Assembly (NCBI RefSeq): GCF_002072155.1
Contig: NZ_BDIY01000003.1
Coordinates: 186,001-250,000, forward strand
Direction: 5' to 3'
DNA length: 64,000 nucleotides
Origin: Roseovarius sp. A-2
GTDB lineage: Bacteria > Pseudomonadota > Alphaproteobacteria > Rhodobacterales > Rhodobacteraceae
The position numbers and the translations under genes were made by a program. Of this stretch, positions 54,904 to 63,195 are shown piece by piece; within the stretch, counting starts at the first letter, position 1, and each line of letters opens with the position of its first letter. A model generated the notes under the pieces. The model searched no databases and was not told the origin of the DNA. It saw only the letters and a program-made list of their open reading frames with translations.

Positions 54904-56215
54904 GATTATTGCCCTCGTCATGTTCGCGGGCATGATGCTGATGCTGATGACCGGGCAGCGGGTGTTCGGGGCCATCGGTTTCGTCGGTGCGCTTGCCGGC
55001 GTTTTGCTCTGGGGGACGGGTGGCGTTGAAATCCCGTTCTCGGCGGCGATGAAGCTGATGAAGTGGTATCCGCTGCTGACCCTGCCGATGTTCATATTCA
55101 TGGGTTATGTCCTGAGCGAGAGCCGCATAGCCGACGACCTTTACAAGATGTTTCATGTCTGGATGGGGCCGGTGCGGGGCGGCCTGGCGATCGGCACGAT
55201 CGGGCTCATGGTGCTGATTTCGGCGATGAACGGGCTGAGCGTTGCGGGCATGGCGATCGGGGCCACCATCGCGCTGCCCGAGTTGCTGCGCCGGGGCTAT
55301 GACAAGATCATGGTGACGGGGGTGGTGCAGGCGGGCTCGTCGCTTGGCATTCTCGTGCCACCGTCGGTGGTGCTGGTGCTATATGCGATGATCGCGCGGC
55401 AGCCGGTGGGGCAATTGTGGCTGGCGGGGGTAGTGCCGGGGCTGCTCATGGCCTCGCTCTTTATCCTCTATATCTATATCCGCTGCCGCATCCAGCCGAA
55501 TCTCGGCCCCGTGCTGCCCGAGGAAGAGCGCAACGTTTCACTGTCCGAAAAGCTGCGCCTGCTGCGCGCGGGGCTGCTGCCGCTGATGATCTTCGCGGTG
55601 ATGATGGTGCCCTTCGTCAAGGGCTGGACGAGCCTCGTGGAAAGCTCTGCCGTCGGCGCGATTGCCGCTTTCCTCGCCGCTGTCTTCAAGGGGCGGATGA
55701 CGCGGGCGGTGTTCGAGACGACGGTGCGCAACACGCTGGCGATCTCGTGCATGTTCATGTGGATCATCCTCGCTGCTCTTGGTTTCGGCGCGATCTTCGA
55801 CGGGCTGGGGGCGGTGAACGCCATCGAAGGGCTGTTCACCGAGACGCTCAATCTCAGTCCCTGGATGATCCTCATCCTGATGCAGCTCAGTTTCATCCTC
55901 ATGGGCACGTTTCTGGACGACACCGCGATGCTGGTGATCGTCGCTCCGCTTTACGTGCCGCTGGTGGGTGCGCTCGGCTTCGATCTGATATGGTATGGTG
56001 TGCTTTATACGATCACTACGCAGATTGCCTATATGACACCGCCCTTCGGCTATAACCTCTTTCTCATGCGCGCCATGGCCCCGCCCGAGATCGGGCTGCG
56101 CGACATCTACCGTTCCATCGTGCCGTTCGTGGGGGTGATGGTGGTGGCGCTGTCGTTGGTGATGATCTTTCCGCAGATCGCGCTGTGGCTGCCGGAATAC
56201 GTATACGGAAAATAA
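54893..56215 (+). CDS. TRAP transporter large permease (DctM family), second system
   Basis: A 440-residue membrane protein with about 12 helices and the DctM motifs SAMNGLSVAGMAIGATIALPELLRRGYDK, SSLGILVPPSVVLVLY and YMTPPFGYNLF. The ATG at 54893 lies 6 bases after AGGGAG; the ATG at 54887 abuts it. Its cargo should be the compound handled by the ligase and dehydrogenases downstream. Confidence 0.88.
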   Translation: MSHEIIALVMFAGMMLMLMTGQRVFGAIGFVGALAGVLLWGTGGVEIPFSAAMKLMKWYPLLTLPMFIFMGYVLSESRIADDLYKMFHVWMGPVRGGLAIGTIGLMVLISAMNGLSVAGMAIGATIALPELLRRGYDKIMVTGVVQAGSSLGILVPPSVVLVLYAMIARQPVGQLWLAGVVPGLLMASLFILYIYIRCRIQPNLGPVLPEEERNVSLSEKLRLLRAGLLPLMIFAVMMVPFVKGWTSLVESSAVGAIAAFLAAVFKGRMTRAVFETTVRNTLAISCMFMWIILAALGFGAIFDGLGAVNAIEGLFTETLNLSPWMILILMQLSFILMGTFLDDTAMLVIVAPLYVPLVGALGFDLIWYGVLYTITTQIAYMTPPFGYNLFLMRAMAPPEIGLRDIYRSIVPFVGVMVVALSLVMIFPQIALWLPEYVYGK

Positions 56216-56267
56216 CCCCGACAAGAGCCCTGACGAAGGGGCCGTCATTGCAACAAGGAGAAGAACG

Positions 56268-57305
56268 ATGACGACGACAAGACGCAAGTTCCTGAAAACT
56301 GCCGGTGCCGGTGCGGTCGCGGCCCCGCTCGCGGCCCCCGCGCTCGCGCAATCGACGATCACCTGGCGGATGCAGACCTATGCCGGCGCGGCCTTGGCCG
56401 AGCATGTGGTGAAACCGGCCATCGACACGTTCAACAAGATCGCGGGCGACCGCATGCAGATCGAGCTTTTCTATGCCGATCAGCTGGTTCCCACCGGCGA
56501 GCTTTTCCGCTCCATGCAGCAGGGCACCATAGACGCCGTGCAGTCCGACGATGACAGCATGGCGAGCCCGACGGAAGTGACAGTCTTTGGCGGCTATTTC
56601 CCGTTCGGCTCGCGTTACAGCCTTGATGTGCCGGTGCTGTTCAACCAGTACGGCCTCAAGGAAATCTGGGAAGAGGAATACGCCAAGGTCGGCGTCAAAC
56701 ATATCAGCGCCGGGTCCTGGGATCCGTGCCATTTCGCCACCAAGGACCCGATCCACAGCCTTGAGGACATGAAGGGCAAGCGCATCTTTACCTTCCCGAC
56801 GGCGGGCCGGTTCCTGACGCAGTTCGGCGTCGTGCCGGTGACCCTGCCCTGGGAGGATATCGAGGTTGCGGTGCAGACCGGCGAGCTTGACGGCATCGCG
56901 TGGTCGGGCATCACCGAGGATTACACGGTGGGTTGGGCGGACGTGACCAACTACTTCCTGACCAACAACATTTCGGGCGCGTGGGTTGGCCATTTCTTTG
57001 CCAATATGGGCCGTTGGGAGGAATTGCCGGAAGACTTGAAACTTCTGCTCGCCACCTGCATGGAACAGTCGCATTACTATCGTCAGTGGTGGTATTGGGG
57101 CGGTGAGGCGCGCCTGCGGGTAAACGGTGACAAGATGAAGCTGACAACGATCCCGGATGCGGAATGGGCGACGGTGGAGACAGCTGCGCGCGAGTTCTGG
57201 AACGAGATCGCGGCGGAATCCGAGACCAAGGCCAAGGTCGTGGAGATCTTCAAGCAATACAACGCCGATATGGAAAAGGCCGGACGCCCCTACCGCTATA
57301 CCTGA
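56268..57305 (+). CDS. TRAP transporter binding protein (DctP family) with Tat signal, second system
   Basis: A 345-residue periplasmic binding protein. It starts MTTTRRKFLKTAGAGAVAAPLAAPALAQ, a twin-arginine signal, so it is exported already folded. The mature part has WRMQTYAGAALAEHVVKP, then KGKRIFTFPTAGRFLTQFGV with the ligand-carboxylate arginine region, and a WSGITEDYTVGWADV block seen in the subgroup that binds larger carboxylates. GGAG precedes the ATG. It ends 74 bases before the ligase gene, with a hairpin between. Confidence 0.88.
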   Translation: MTTTRRKFLKTAGAGAVAAPLAAPALAQSTITWRMQTYAGAALAEHVVKPAIDTFNKIAGDRMQIELFYADQLVPTGELFRSMQQGTIDAVQSDDDSMASPTEVTVFGGYFPFGSRYSLDVPVLFNQYGLKEIWEEEYAKVGVKHISAGSWDPCHFATKDPIHSLEDMKGKRIFTFPTAGRFLTQFGVVPVTLPWEDIEVAVQTGELDGIAWSGITEDYTVGWADVTNYFLTNNISGAWVGHFFANMGRWEELPEDLKLLLATCMEQSHYYRQWWYWGGEARLRVNGDKMKLTTIPDAEWATVETAAREFWNEIAAESETKAKVVEIFKQYNADMEKAGRPYRYT

Positions 57306-57327
57306 GCGGGGCGCATGCCGACATCAG

Positions 57328-57353
57328 AGGGGGGCCTGTCCCGGGCCCCCTTT
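57328..57353. repeat. intercistronic hairpin between dctP-like and ligase genes
   Basis: GGGGGCC and GGCCCCC form a 7-bp stem with a 7-base loop, followed by only TTT. It probably limits or stabilises transcript rather than ending it, because the downstream gene follows closely on the same strand. Confidence 0.55.
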
Positions 57354-57379
57354 GCCAAACCTGAATGGAGCGAACGACC

Positions 57380-58741
57380 ATGACTGCCCTGACACTGGAT
57401 GCGCTGAAAACCAAGGCCGCGAGCGGCGAGATCGACACGGTGCTGGCCTGCGCCGTGGACATGCAGGGCCGCCTTGTGGGCAAGCGGTTCCACGTGTCGA
57501 ATTTTCTAGAGGCGGGGTTTGAGGAAACACATTGCTGTAACTACCTGCTGGCCACCGATCTGGAGATGGAAACGCCCGACGGCTATGCCGCGACCAGTTG
57601 GGCCATGGGCTATGGCGATTACACGATGAAGCCCGACCTCGCCACGCTCTGCCCGGTGCCGTGGCTCGAGGGCACCGCGCTGGTGCTGTGCGATTTCCTC
57701 GATCATCACGGTCATGCGCCGGTGCCGCATTCGCCGCGCCAGATCCTCAAGGCGCAGATCGAGCGCGCGACGGCCATGGGTCTCACGCCGATGATGGCGA
57801 CCGAGTTGGAGTTCTTCCTGTTCCAGAACTCCTATGACGAGATCCGCGCCAGCGGTTACCGTGACCTCACGACGCTGGTGAAATACAATCAGGATTACTC
57901 GATCCAGTTCACGACCCGCGAAGAGCACGTCATGCGCCCGGTGCGCAATGCGCTATACGCCATGGGCATTCCGGTTGAGAACACCAAGGGCGAGGCCGAG
58001 ATCGGGCAAGAAGAGCTCAACATTCGCTACGGCGATGCGCTCGAGGCCTGCGACCGGCACACGCTGGCCAAGCACGCTGTCAAGGAGATTGCCGCCCAGC
58101 ACGGCCATGCCGCGACCTTCCTGCCGAAATGGCGCGCCGACAAGGTGGGCAGTGCCGCGCATATCCACCAATCGCTGTTTGGCGCCGAGGGCAACGTGTT
58201 CCATGACGCGGGCGCGCCGCATTCGATGTCGCAGGTGATGCGCCATTACGTGGCCGGGCTGTTGAAATATGCGCCCGACTGCATGCTCCTGATGGCGCCC
58301 TATATCAACAGCTACAAACGCTTCGTGCCGGGCACCTTCGCCCCCACCAAGACCGCGTGGTCGATCGACAACCGCACTGCCGGGTTCCGGCTGGTGGGCG
58401 AGGGTACCAAGGGCGTGCGCATCGAATGCCGCATCCCCGGCTCTGACATGAACCCCTATCTCGCCTGTGCCGGGCAACTGGCGGCGGGGCTTGCGGGGAT
58501 CGAGGAGGAACTGGACCTGCCCGATCCCGCGCAGGGCGATCTCTACAGCATGGCCGACGTGGCCGAGGTGCCGCACAAGCTGAGCATGGCGACCGAGACC
58601 TTCCGCAATTCGGCGATGCTCCGGCGGGCCTTCGGCGATGCGGTGGTCGATCACTACACCCGCGCGGCAGAGGTCGAGCAGGAGGATTTCGACCGCGCCG
58701 TGACCGATTACGAGGTGCAGCGCGGATTCGAGCGGGCGTGA
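57380..58741 (+). CDS. glutamine-synthetase-family gamma-glutamyl ligase
   Basis: A 453-residue GS-fold enzyme. Its metal and ATP motifs are MATELEFFLF, KGEAEIGQEELNIRYGD, GSAAHIHQSLF and NRTAGFRLVGEGTKGVRIECRIPGSDMNPY, and it carries an N-terminal domain with DMQGRLVGKRF. It lacks the adenylylation-loop tyrosine context of true GlnA and fits the PuuA/IpuC-type group, which joins glutamate by its gamma-carboxyl to an amine. Its neighbours (two dehydrogenases and an amidohydrolase) point to catabolism. The ATG at 57380 is chosen, nine bases after GGAG. Confidence 0.82.
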   Translation: MTALTLDALKTKAASGEIDTVLACAVDMQGRLVGKRFHVSNFLEAGFEETHCCNYLLATDLEMETPDGYAATSWAMGYGDYTMKPDLATLCPVPWLEGTALVLCDFLDHHGHAPVPHSPRQILKAQIERATAMGLTPMMATELEFFLFQNSYDEIRASGYRDLTTLVKYNQDYSIQFTTREEHVMRPVRNALYAMGIPVENTKGEAEIGQEELNIRYGDALEACDRHTLAKHAVKEIAAQHGHAATFLPKWRADKVGSAAHIHQSLFGAEGNVFHDAGAPHSMSQVMRHYVAGLLKYAPDCMLLMAPYINSYKRFVPGTFAPTKTAWSIDNRTAGFRLVGEGTKGVRIECRIPGSDMNPYLACAGQLAAGLAGIEEELDLPDPAQGDLYSMADVAEVPHKLSMATETFRNSAMLRRAFGDAVVDHYTRAAEVEQEDFDRAVTDYEVQRGFERA

Positions 58742-58817
58742 GGGCGCCGCCGTCGGAGTCGAGTATTTTTGGAACGATGAAAGGGCGGGACATGCGCCTG
58801 CTGGGAAGAGTGTGAAC

Positions 58818-60197
58818 ATGCCGGAACTGAAATGTATTTCCCCTATTGACGGATCGGTCTTTGCCACGCGCGAGACATTGAGCCCCGAGGTGGCGCGCGA
58901 CGCCATTTCCGAGACCCGCGCGGCGCAGGCCGCATGGGCGGCGCGGCCCTTGCAGGAGCGTATAGACCTGGTGGTGGCGGGCGTCGCCGCTGTCGGCGAG
59001 ATGAACGACGAAATTGTGCCGGAACTGGCCCGGATGATGGGCCGCCCGGTGCGCTATGGCGGCGAGTTCGGCGGCTTCAACGAGCGGGCCTCCTACATGG
59101 CCGAGATCGCCGCGCAGGGGCTCGCAGATATCGAGGTATCCGACAACGGCGCGTTCCACCGCTATATCCGCCGCGTGCCGCATGGCGTGGTATTCGTCGT
59201 GGCCCCGTGGAATTACCCCTACATGACGGCGATCAATACAGTGGCGCCTGCGCTCATCGCCGGGAATGCGGTGGTGCTGAAACACGCGACGCAGACCCTC
59301 TTGGTGGGTGAGCGCATGGCGCGGGCCTTTCATGCGGCGGGCGTGCCCGAGGCGGTGTTCCGCAACGTGTTCCTGGATCATGACACCACATCGACGCTGA
59401 TCGCCGAAGGGGTGTTCGATTTTGTCAATTTCACCGGCTCGGTCGGCGGCGGTCAGACGATGGAGCGCGCCGCCGCGGGCACATTTACCGGGCTGGGGCT
59501 GGAACTCGGCGGCAAGGATCCGGGCTATGTGATGGACGATGCCGACCCGGTGACGGCAGCCGAGGGGCTGATTGACGCCGCGATGTTCAACTCGGGTCAG
59601 TGCTGTTGCGGGATCGAGCGGATTTATGTGCACGAAAACCTGTTTGATGCGTTTCTGGCGAAGGCGATCGAGATTGTGAACGGCTACCGTCTTGGCGATC
59701 CGATGGACCCCGAGACCACTATCGGCCCAATGGCGAACAAACGCTTCGCCGACGAGGTGCGGGCCCAGATCGACGAGGCCGTGGCGGCGGGGGCTGTCGC
59801 GCATATCGAGACCTTCCCGCAGGATGATGGTGGCTGTTACCTGACGCCGCAGATCCTGACCAAGGTCACCCATGACATGCGCGTCATGCGCGACGAGAGC
59901 TTTGGCCCCGTGGTCGGCATCATGCCGGTCAAGGACGACGAAGAGGCGATCGCGCTCATGAATGACAGCCCCTTCGGCCTCACGGCCTCGCTCTGGACAC
60001 GTGATGCGGCGCGCGCCGCAAAGGTGGGTGATGCGATCGAGACCGGCACGGTCTTCATGAACCGGGCTGATTACCTCGATCCTGCGCTGTGCTGGACCGG
60101 CTGCAAAAGCACCGGACGGGGCGGCGCGCTCTCGGTCATCGGCTATCACAACCTGACCCGTCCGAAATCCTATCATCTCAAGAAGGCAACGACATGA
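58818..60197 (+). CDS. NAD(P)-dependent aldehyde dehydrogenase
   Basis: A 459-residue ALDH. The general base is Glu229 in GLGLELGGKDPG, the nucleophile Cys263 in FNSGQCCCG, and the cofactor region VFVVAPWNYPYMTAINTVAPALIAGN and NFTGSVGGGQ is intact. It would oxidise the aldehyde made by the iron-type alcohol dehydrogenase next door. The two genes overlap as ATGA, so they are made together. An ATG at 58818 is used; a GTG two codons earlier is possible. Confidence 0.9.
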   Translation: MPELKCISPIDGSVFATRETLSPEVARDAISETRAAQAAWAARPLQERIDLVVAGVAAVGEMNDEIVPELARMMGRPVRYGGEFGGFNERASYMAEIAAQGLADIEVSDNGAFHRYIRRVPHGVVFVVAPWNYPYMTAINTVAPALIAGNAVVLKHATQTLLVGERMARAFHAAGVPEAVFRNVFLDHDTTSTLIAEGVFDFVNFTGSVGGGQTMERAAAGTFTGLGLELGGKDPGYVMDDADPVTAAEGLIDAAMFNSGQCCCGIERIYVHENLFDAFLAKAIEIVNGYRLGDPMDPETTIGPMANKRFADEVRAQIDEAVAAGAVAHIETFPQDDGGCYLTPQILTKVTHDMRVMRDESFGPVVGIMPVKDDEEAIALMNDSPFGLTASLWTRDAARAAKVGDAIETGTVFMNRADYLDPALCWTGCKSTGRGGALSVIGYHNLTRPKSYHLKKATT

Positions 60198-61339
60198 CAC
60201 TTACCGCAAACTGGTCCTATCCCACCGCCATCCGATTCGGCGCGGGCCGCATCGCGGAACTGGCCGAGGCCTGCCGCAGCGCCGGGATCACCCGCCCGCT
60301 GCTGGTCACCGACAAGGGGCTGGCCCCGCTGCCGATCACCGCGCAGGCAATGGAGATCCTGCGCAAGGCGGGGCTGGAGGCCGCCGTCTTCTCGGAGGTC
60401 GATCCCAACCCCAATGAGATCAACCTCGCCGCCGGGGTCGAGGCCTACAAGGCCGGCGGCCATGACGGGGTGATCGCCTTCGGCGGCGGCTCGGGACTCG
60501 ACCTGGGCAAATGCGTGGCCTTCATGGCGGGGCAGACGCGGCCCGTCTGGGATTTCGAGGATGTCGGTGATTGGTGGACCCGCGCGGATGCCGATGCCAT
60601 CACACCGATCATCGCCGTGCCTACCACCGCCGGGACCGGCTCGGAGGTCGGGCGCGCAGGCGTGCTGACCAACTCCGTCAGTCATGAGAAGAAGATTATC
60701 TTTCACCCGAAAATGCTGCCCGCCACGGTGATCTGCGATCCCGAGCTGACCGTCGGTATGCCAAAGGCAATCACGGCGGGCACCGGGCTCGATGCCTTTG
60801 CGCATTGCGTCGAGGCGTTTTCCAGCCCGCATTACCACCCGATGAGCCAGGGCATCGCGCTCGAAGGCATGCGGCTGGTGATCGAGAACCTGCCGCGCGC
60901 CTACGCCACCCCCGACGATATCGAGGCGCGCGCGCATATGATGAGTGCTGCGGCCATGGGCGCGACCGCGTTCCAGAAAGGTCTGGGCGCGATCCACGCC
61001 ATGAGCCATCCGGTGGGCGCGCATTTCAACACCCATCATGGCACCACCAATGCCGTCTGCATGCCAGCGGTTCTGGATCTGAACGCGCCCGTGATTGGCG
61101 GCCGCTTCGACCTTGCGGCGGGTTATCTGGGCATTGAGGGCGGCTATGACGGCTTTCGCGCCTTCGTGGGCCGCTTCAACGACAGTTTCAGCGTGCCCAA
61201 GGGGCTGGCCGCGCTCGGCGTGACCGAGGATGCGATACCGGCGCTGGTCGAGGGTGCGATCAAGGACCCGTCCTGTGGCGGCAACCCGGTAGAGCTGACC
61301 GAGGAAAACCTTACAGCACTGTTCCGGGCGGCGATGTAG
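60194..61339 (+). CDS. iron-containing alcohol dehydrogenase
   Basis: A 381-residue class III (metal-dependent) alcohol dehydrogenase. Cofactor region AFGGGSGLDLGK, VPTTAGTGSEVG, and the metal ligands in GTGLDAFAHCVEAFSS (Asp and His), GAIHAMSHPVGAHFNTHHG (two His) are all in place. Substrates of the family range from ethanol to diols and amino alcohols. It is the last gene of the RpiR-linked operon and converges on hmuV with a 6-base gap. Confidence 0.88.
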   Translation: MTLTANWSYPTAIRFGAGRIAELAEACRSAGITRPLLVTDKGLAPLPITAQAMEILRKAGLEAAVFSEVDPNPNEINLAAGVEAYKAGGHDGVIAFGGGSGLDLGKCVAFMAGQTRPVWDFEDVGDWWTRADADAITPIIAVPTTAGTGSEVGRAGVLTNSVSHEKKIIFHPKMLPATVICDPELTVGMPKAITAGTGLDAFAHCVEAFSSPHYHPMSQGIALEGMRLVIENLPRAYATPDDIEARAHMMSAAAMGATAFQKGLGAIHAMSHPVGAHFNTHHGTTNAVCMPAVLDLNAPVIGGRFDLAAGYLGIEGGYDGFRAFVGRFNDSFSVPKGLAALGVTEDAIPALVEGAIKDPSCGGNPVELTEENLTALFRAAM

Positions 61340-61345
61340 CCAGCC

Positions 61346-62128
61346 TTACCCTGCGCGCGCGTTTTGCGGCAGGATGTAGGGGCGGTTGCCGGAGGGCGGC
61401 ACGCTGACCGCCAGATCGCAGCCATAGACCGCAGAGAGCGTTTCCGAGGTGATCACCGCCTCGGGCGTGCCTTCGGCCACCACGCGGCCTGATTGCATCA
61501 TCACCACGTGATCGGCGAACATCGAGGTGAGGTTGAGATCATGCATCACCGCGACCACCCCGCCGCCGCGCGCGGCGAAATCGCGGGCGAGGCGCATGAC
61601 GCTGAGTTGATGGCCGATATCGAGGCTTGAGACCGGCTCGTCGAGAAAGAGCCAGTTGGGGCCGTCGGGGCACGCGGGCTCCCATATCTGGGCCAGCACA
61701 CGAGCGAGTTGCACGCGTTGTTGTTCGCCGCCCGACAGGTCCTGGTAGGTGCGGCTGGCCATGTGGCGCAGCCCGACATGATCCAAGGCGCGCAGGGGCA
61801 GGTCGGGACGGTCGGCGAAACGCCCCGCGCCGTGGCCGATGCGGACGACCTCGATCACGGTGAAGGGAAAGGCCAGCCGGGCGCTCTGTGGCAACACGCC
61901 CCGGCGCGGGGCGAGGGCCATGGCATGGCGCGGATGGACCGGCAGGCCACACATGGCGATTGCGCCCTCAACTGCGAGTTCACCGGTGAGCGCACGCAAC
62001 AGCGTGGTCTTGCCCGAGCCGTTGGGGCCTGCGATGGCGGTCAGCTGGCCTGAGCGAGCGGTGAGGCTGACATCGTGCAGGATGGGCGTGGCGCCGAGAC
62101 GCAGCGAGACATGATCGGCTTGCAGCAT
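61346..62128 (-). CDS. hmuV: heme ABC transporter ATP-binding protein
   Basis: A 260-residue ATPase with Walker A GPNGSGKTT, signature LSGGEQQRVQLARVLA and Walker B WLFLDEPVSSLD, followed by MHDLNLTSMFADHVVMMQSG. Before the signature, AQIWEPACPDGPNWL is a short insertion typical of HmuV. Its ATG overlaps the hmuU stop as ATGA. It drives heme import through HmuU. Confidence 0.92.
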   Translation of the reverse strand: MLQADHVSLRLGATPILHDVSLTARSGQLTAIAGPNGSGKTTLLRALTGELAVEGAIAMCGLPVHPRHAMALAPRRGVLPQSARLAFPFTVIEVVRIGHGAGRFADRPDLPLRALDHVGLRHMASRTYQDLSGGEQQRVQLARVLAQIWEPACPDGPNWLFLDEPVSSLDIGHQLSVMRLARDFAARGGGVVAVMHDLNLTSMFADHVVMMQSGRVVAEGTPEAVITSETLSAVYGCDLAVSVPPSGNRPYILPQNARAG

Positions 62129-63195
62129 CAGAAATCCACCAGGCCGCGCCGCCGCAGCAATATCCACAGGAATACCGGCGCGCCGAGCACTGCGGTGACG
62201 ATTCCGATGGGCAACTCGGCTGGAGCGATGAGCAGGCGGCTGAGAATATCCGCGCCCAGAAGCAGGCTTGCGCCCAGAAGCGCGCTGTTGATCAGCAAGG
62301 GCCCGTGATCCGGACCTGTGGCCAGCCGCAGGAGGTGCGGCACGACGATGCCGACAAAGCCGATGCCGCCCGAGACCGCGACCGCAGCACCTGTGGCCCC
62401 TGCGACGATGAGGATGGCAAGGGTCTTGGTGCGCTGCACCGGGATGCCGAGATGCAGCGCCGTCGCCTCGCCCAAGGCCAACCCGTTGAGGCCACGCCCA
62501 AGCGTGGCGGCGGCAAGGAGGGCGAGGGCGATGATCGGGGTGGTGGTGGCAAGCTTGGCCCATGTCGCCCCGGCGAGCGAGCCGAGACCCCAGAAGGTGA
62601 GATCGCGCAATTGCTGGTCGTCGGCGGCATAGACCATCAGCCCCGACACCGCGCCAGAGAGCGCCCCGAGAGCGATGCCCGCCAGCAGCATCGTCGCCAC
62701 CGAGGTGCGCCCGCCGCGCGTGGCCACCCCGTAGAGCAGCAGCACCGAGGCCCAACTGCCGAGAAACGCGGCCAGCGGCACGGTATAGACGCCGATGAGG
62801 GACTGAAACGCTGGGGGCAGCAACCCGCCCAGCACGATGGCGGTGATCGCGCCCAGCCCCGCACCCGCGCTGACGCCGACGATGCCGGGATCGGCGAGCG
62901 GGTTGCGAAAGAGCCCCTGCATCACCGCGCCCGACACGGCGAGTGCCGCACCCACGAGTGCGCCCATGGCGAGGCGCGGCAGGCGCACCTCCCACAGAAT
63001 GATGCGCGCTAGGGTCTCGTCCTGCGTGCTGCCGGTGACGAGGCCGAGAAGCGAGACGCCCGATGCGCCGCTTTCAAGGCTGATCGCGCAGACCGCAACG
63101 AGCAGCAGCCCGAGCCACAGATGCGCCTGCCGCGCGGTGGCGCGGCGGTCGCGCGGGGCGGCGTGCGCCGGGTCAGCTTGGGTCAGTGTCATCAT
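62128..63195 (-). CDS. hmuU: heme ABC transporter permease
   Basis: A 355-residue FecCD-type permease with about ten hydrophobic helices. Landmarks are RLPRLAMGALVGAALAVSGAVMQGLFRNPLADPGIVGVSAGAGLGA and GGIGFVGIVVPHLLRLATGPDH, which match heme and siderophore permeases. The ATG pair at 63195/63192 overlaps the tail of hmuT by about 20 bases. Heme, not siderophore, is inferred from HmuT and HmuV. Confidence 0.9.
   Translation of the reverse strand: MMTLTQADPAHAAPRDRRATARQAHLWLGLLLVAVCAISLESGASGVSLLGLVTGSTQDETLARIILWEVRLPRLAMGALVGAALAVSGAVMQGLFRNPLADPGIVGVSAGAGLGAITAIVLGGLLPPAFQSLIGVYTVPLAAFLGSWASVLLLYGVATRGGRTSVATMLLAGIALGALSGAVSGLMVYAADDQQLRDLTFWGLGSLAGATWAKLATTTPIIALALLAAATLGRGLNGLALGEATALHLGIPVQRTKTLAILIVAGATGAAVAVSGGIGFVGIVVPHLLRLATGPDHGPLLINSALLGASLLLGADILSRLLIAPAELPIGIVTAVLGAPVFLWILLRRRGLVDF

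Noticed and set aside
58305..60200. 631-codon open frame on the minus strand
   Set aside because: It is antisense to the ligase and aldehyde dehydrogenase genes, which have full catalytic motifs; the antisense product matches nothing.
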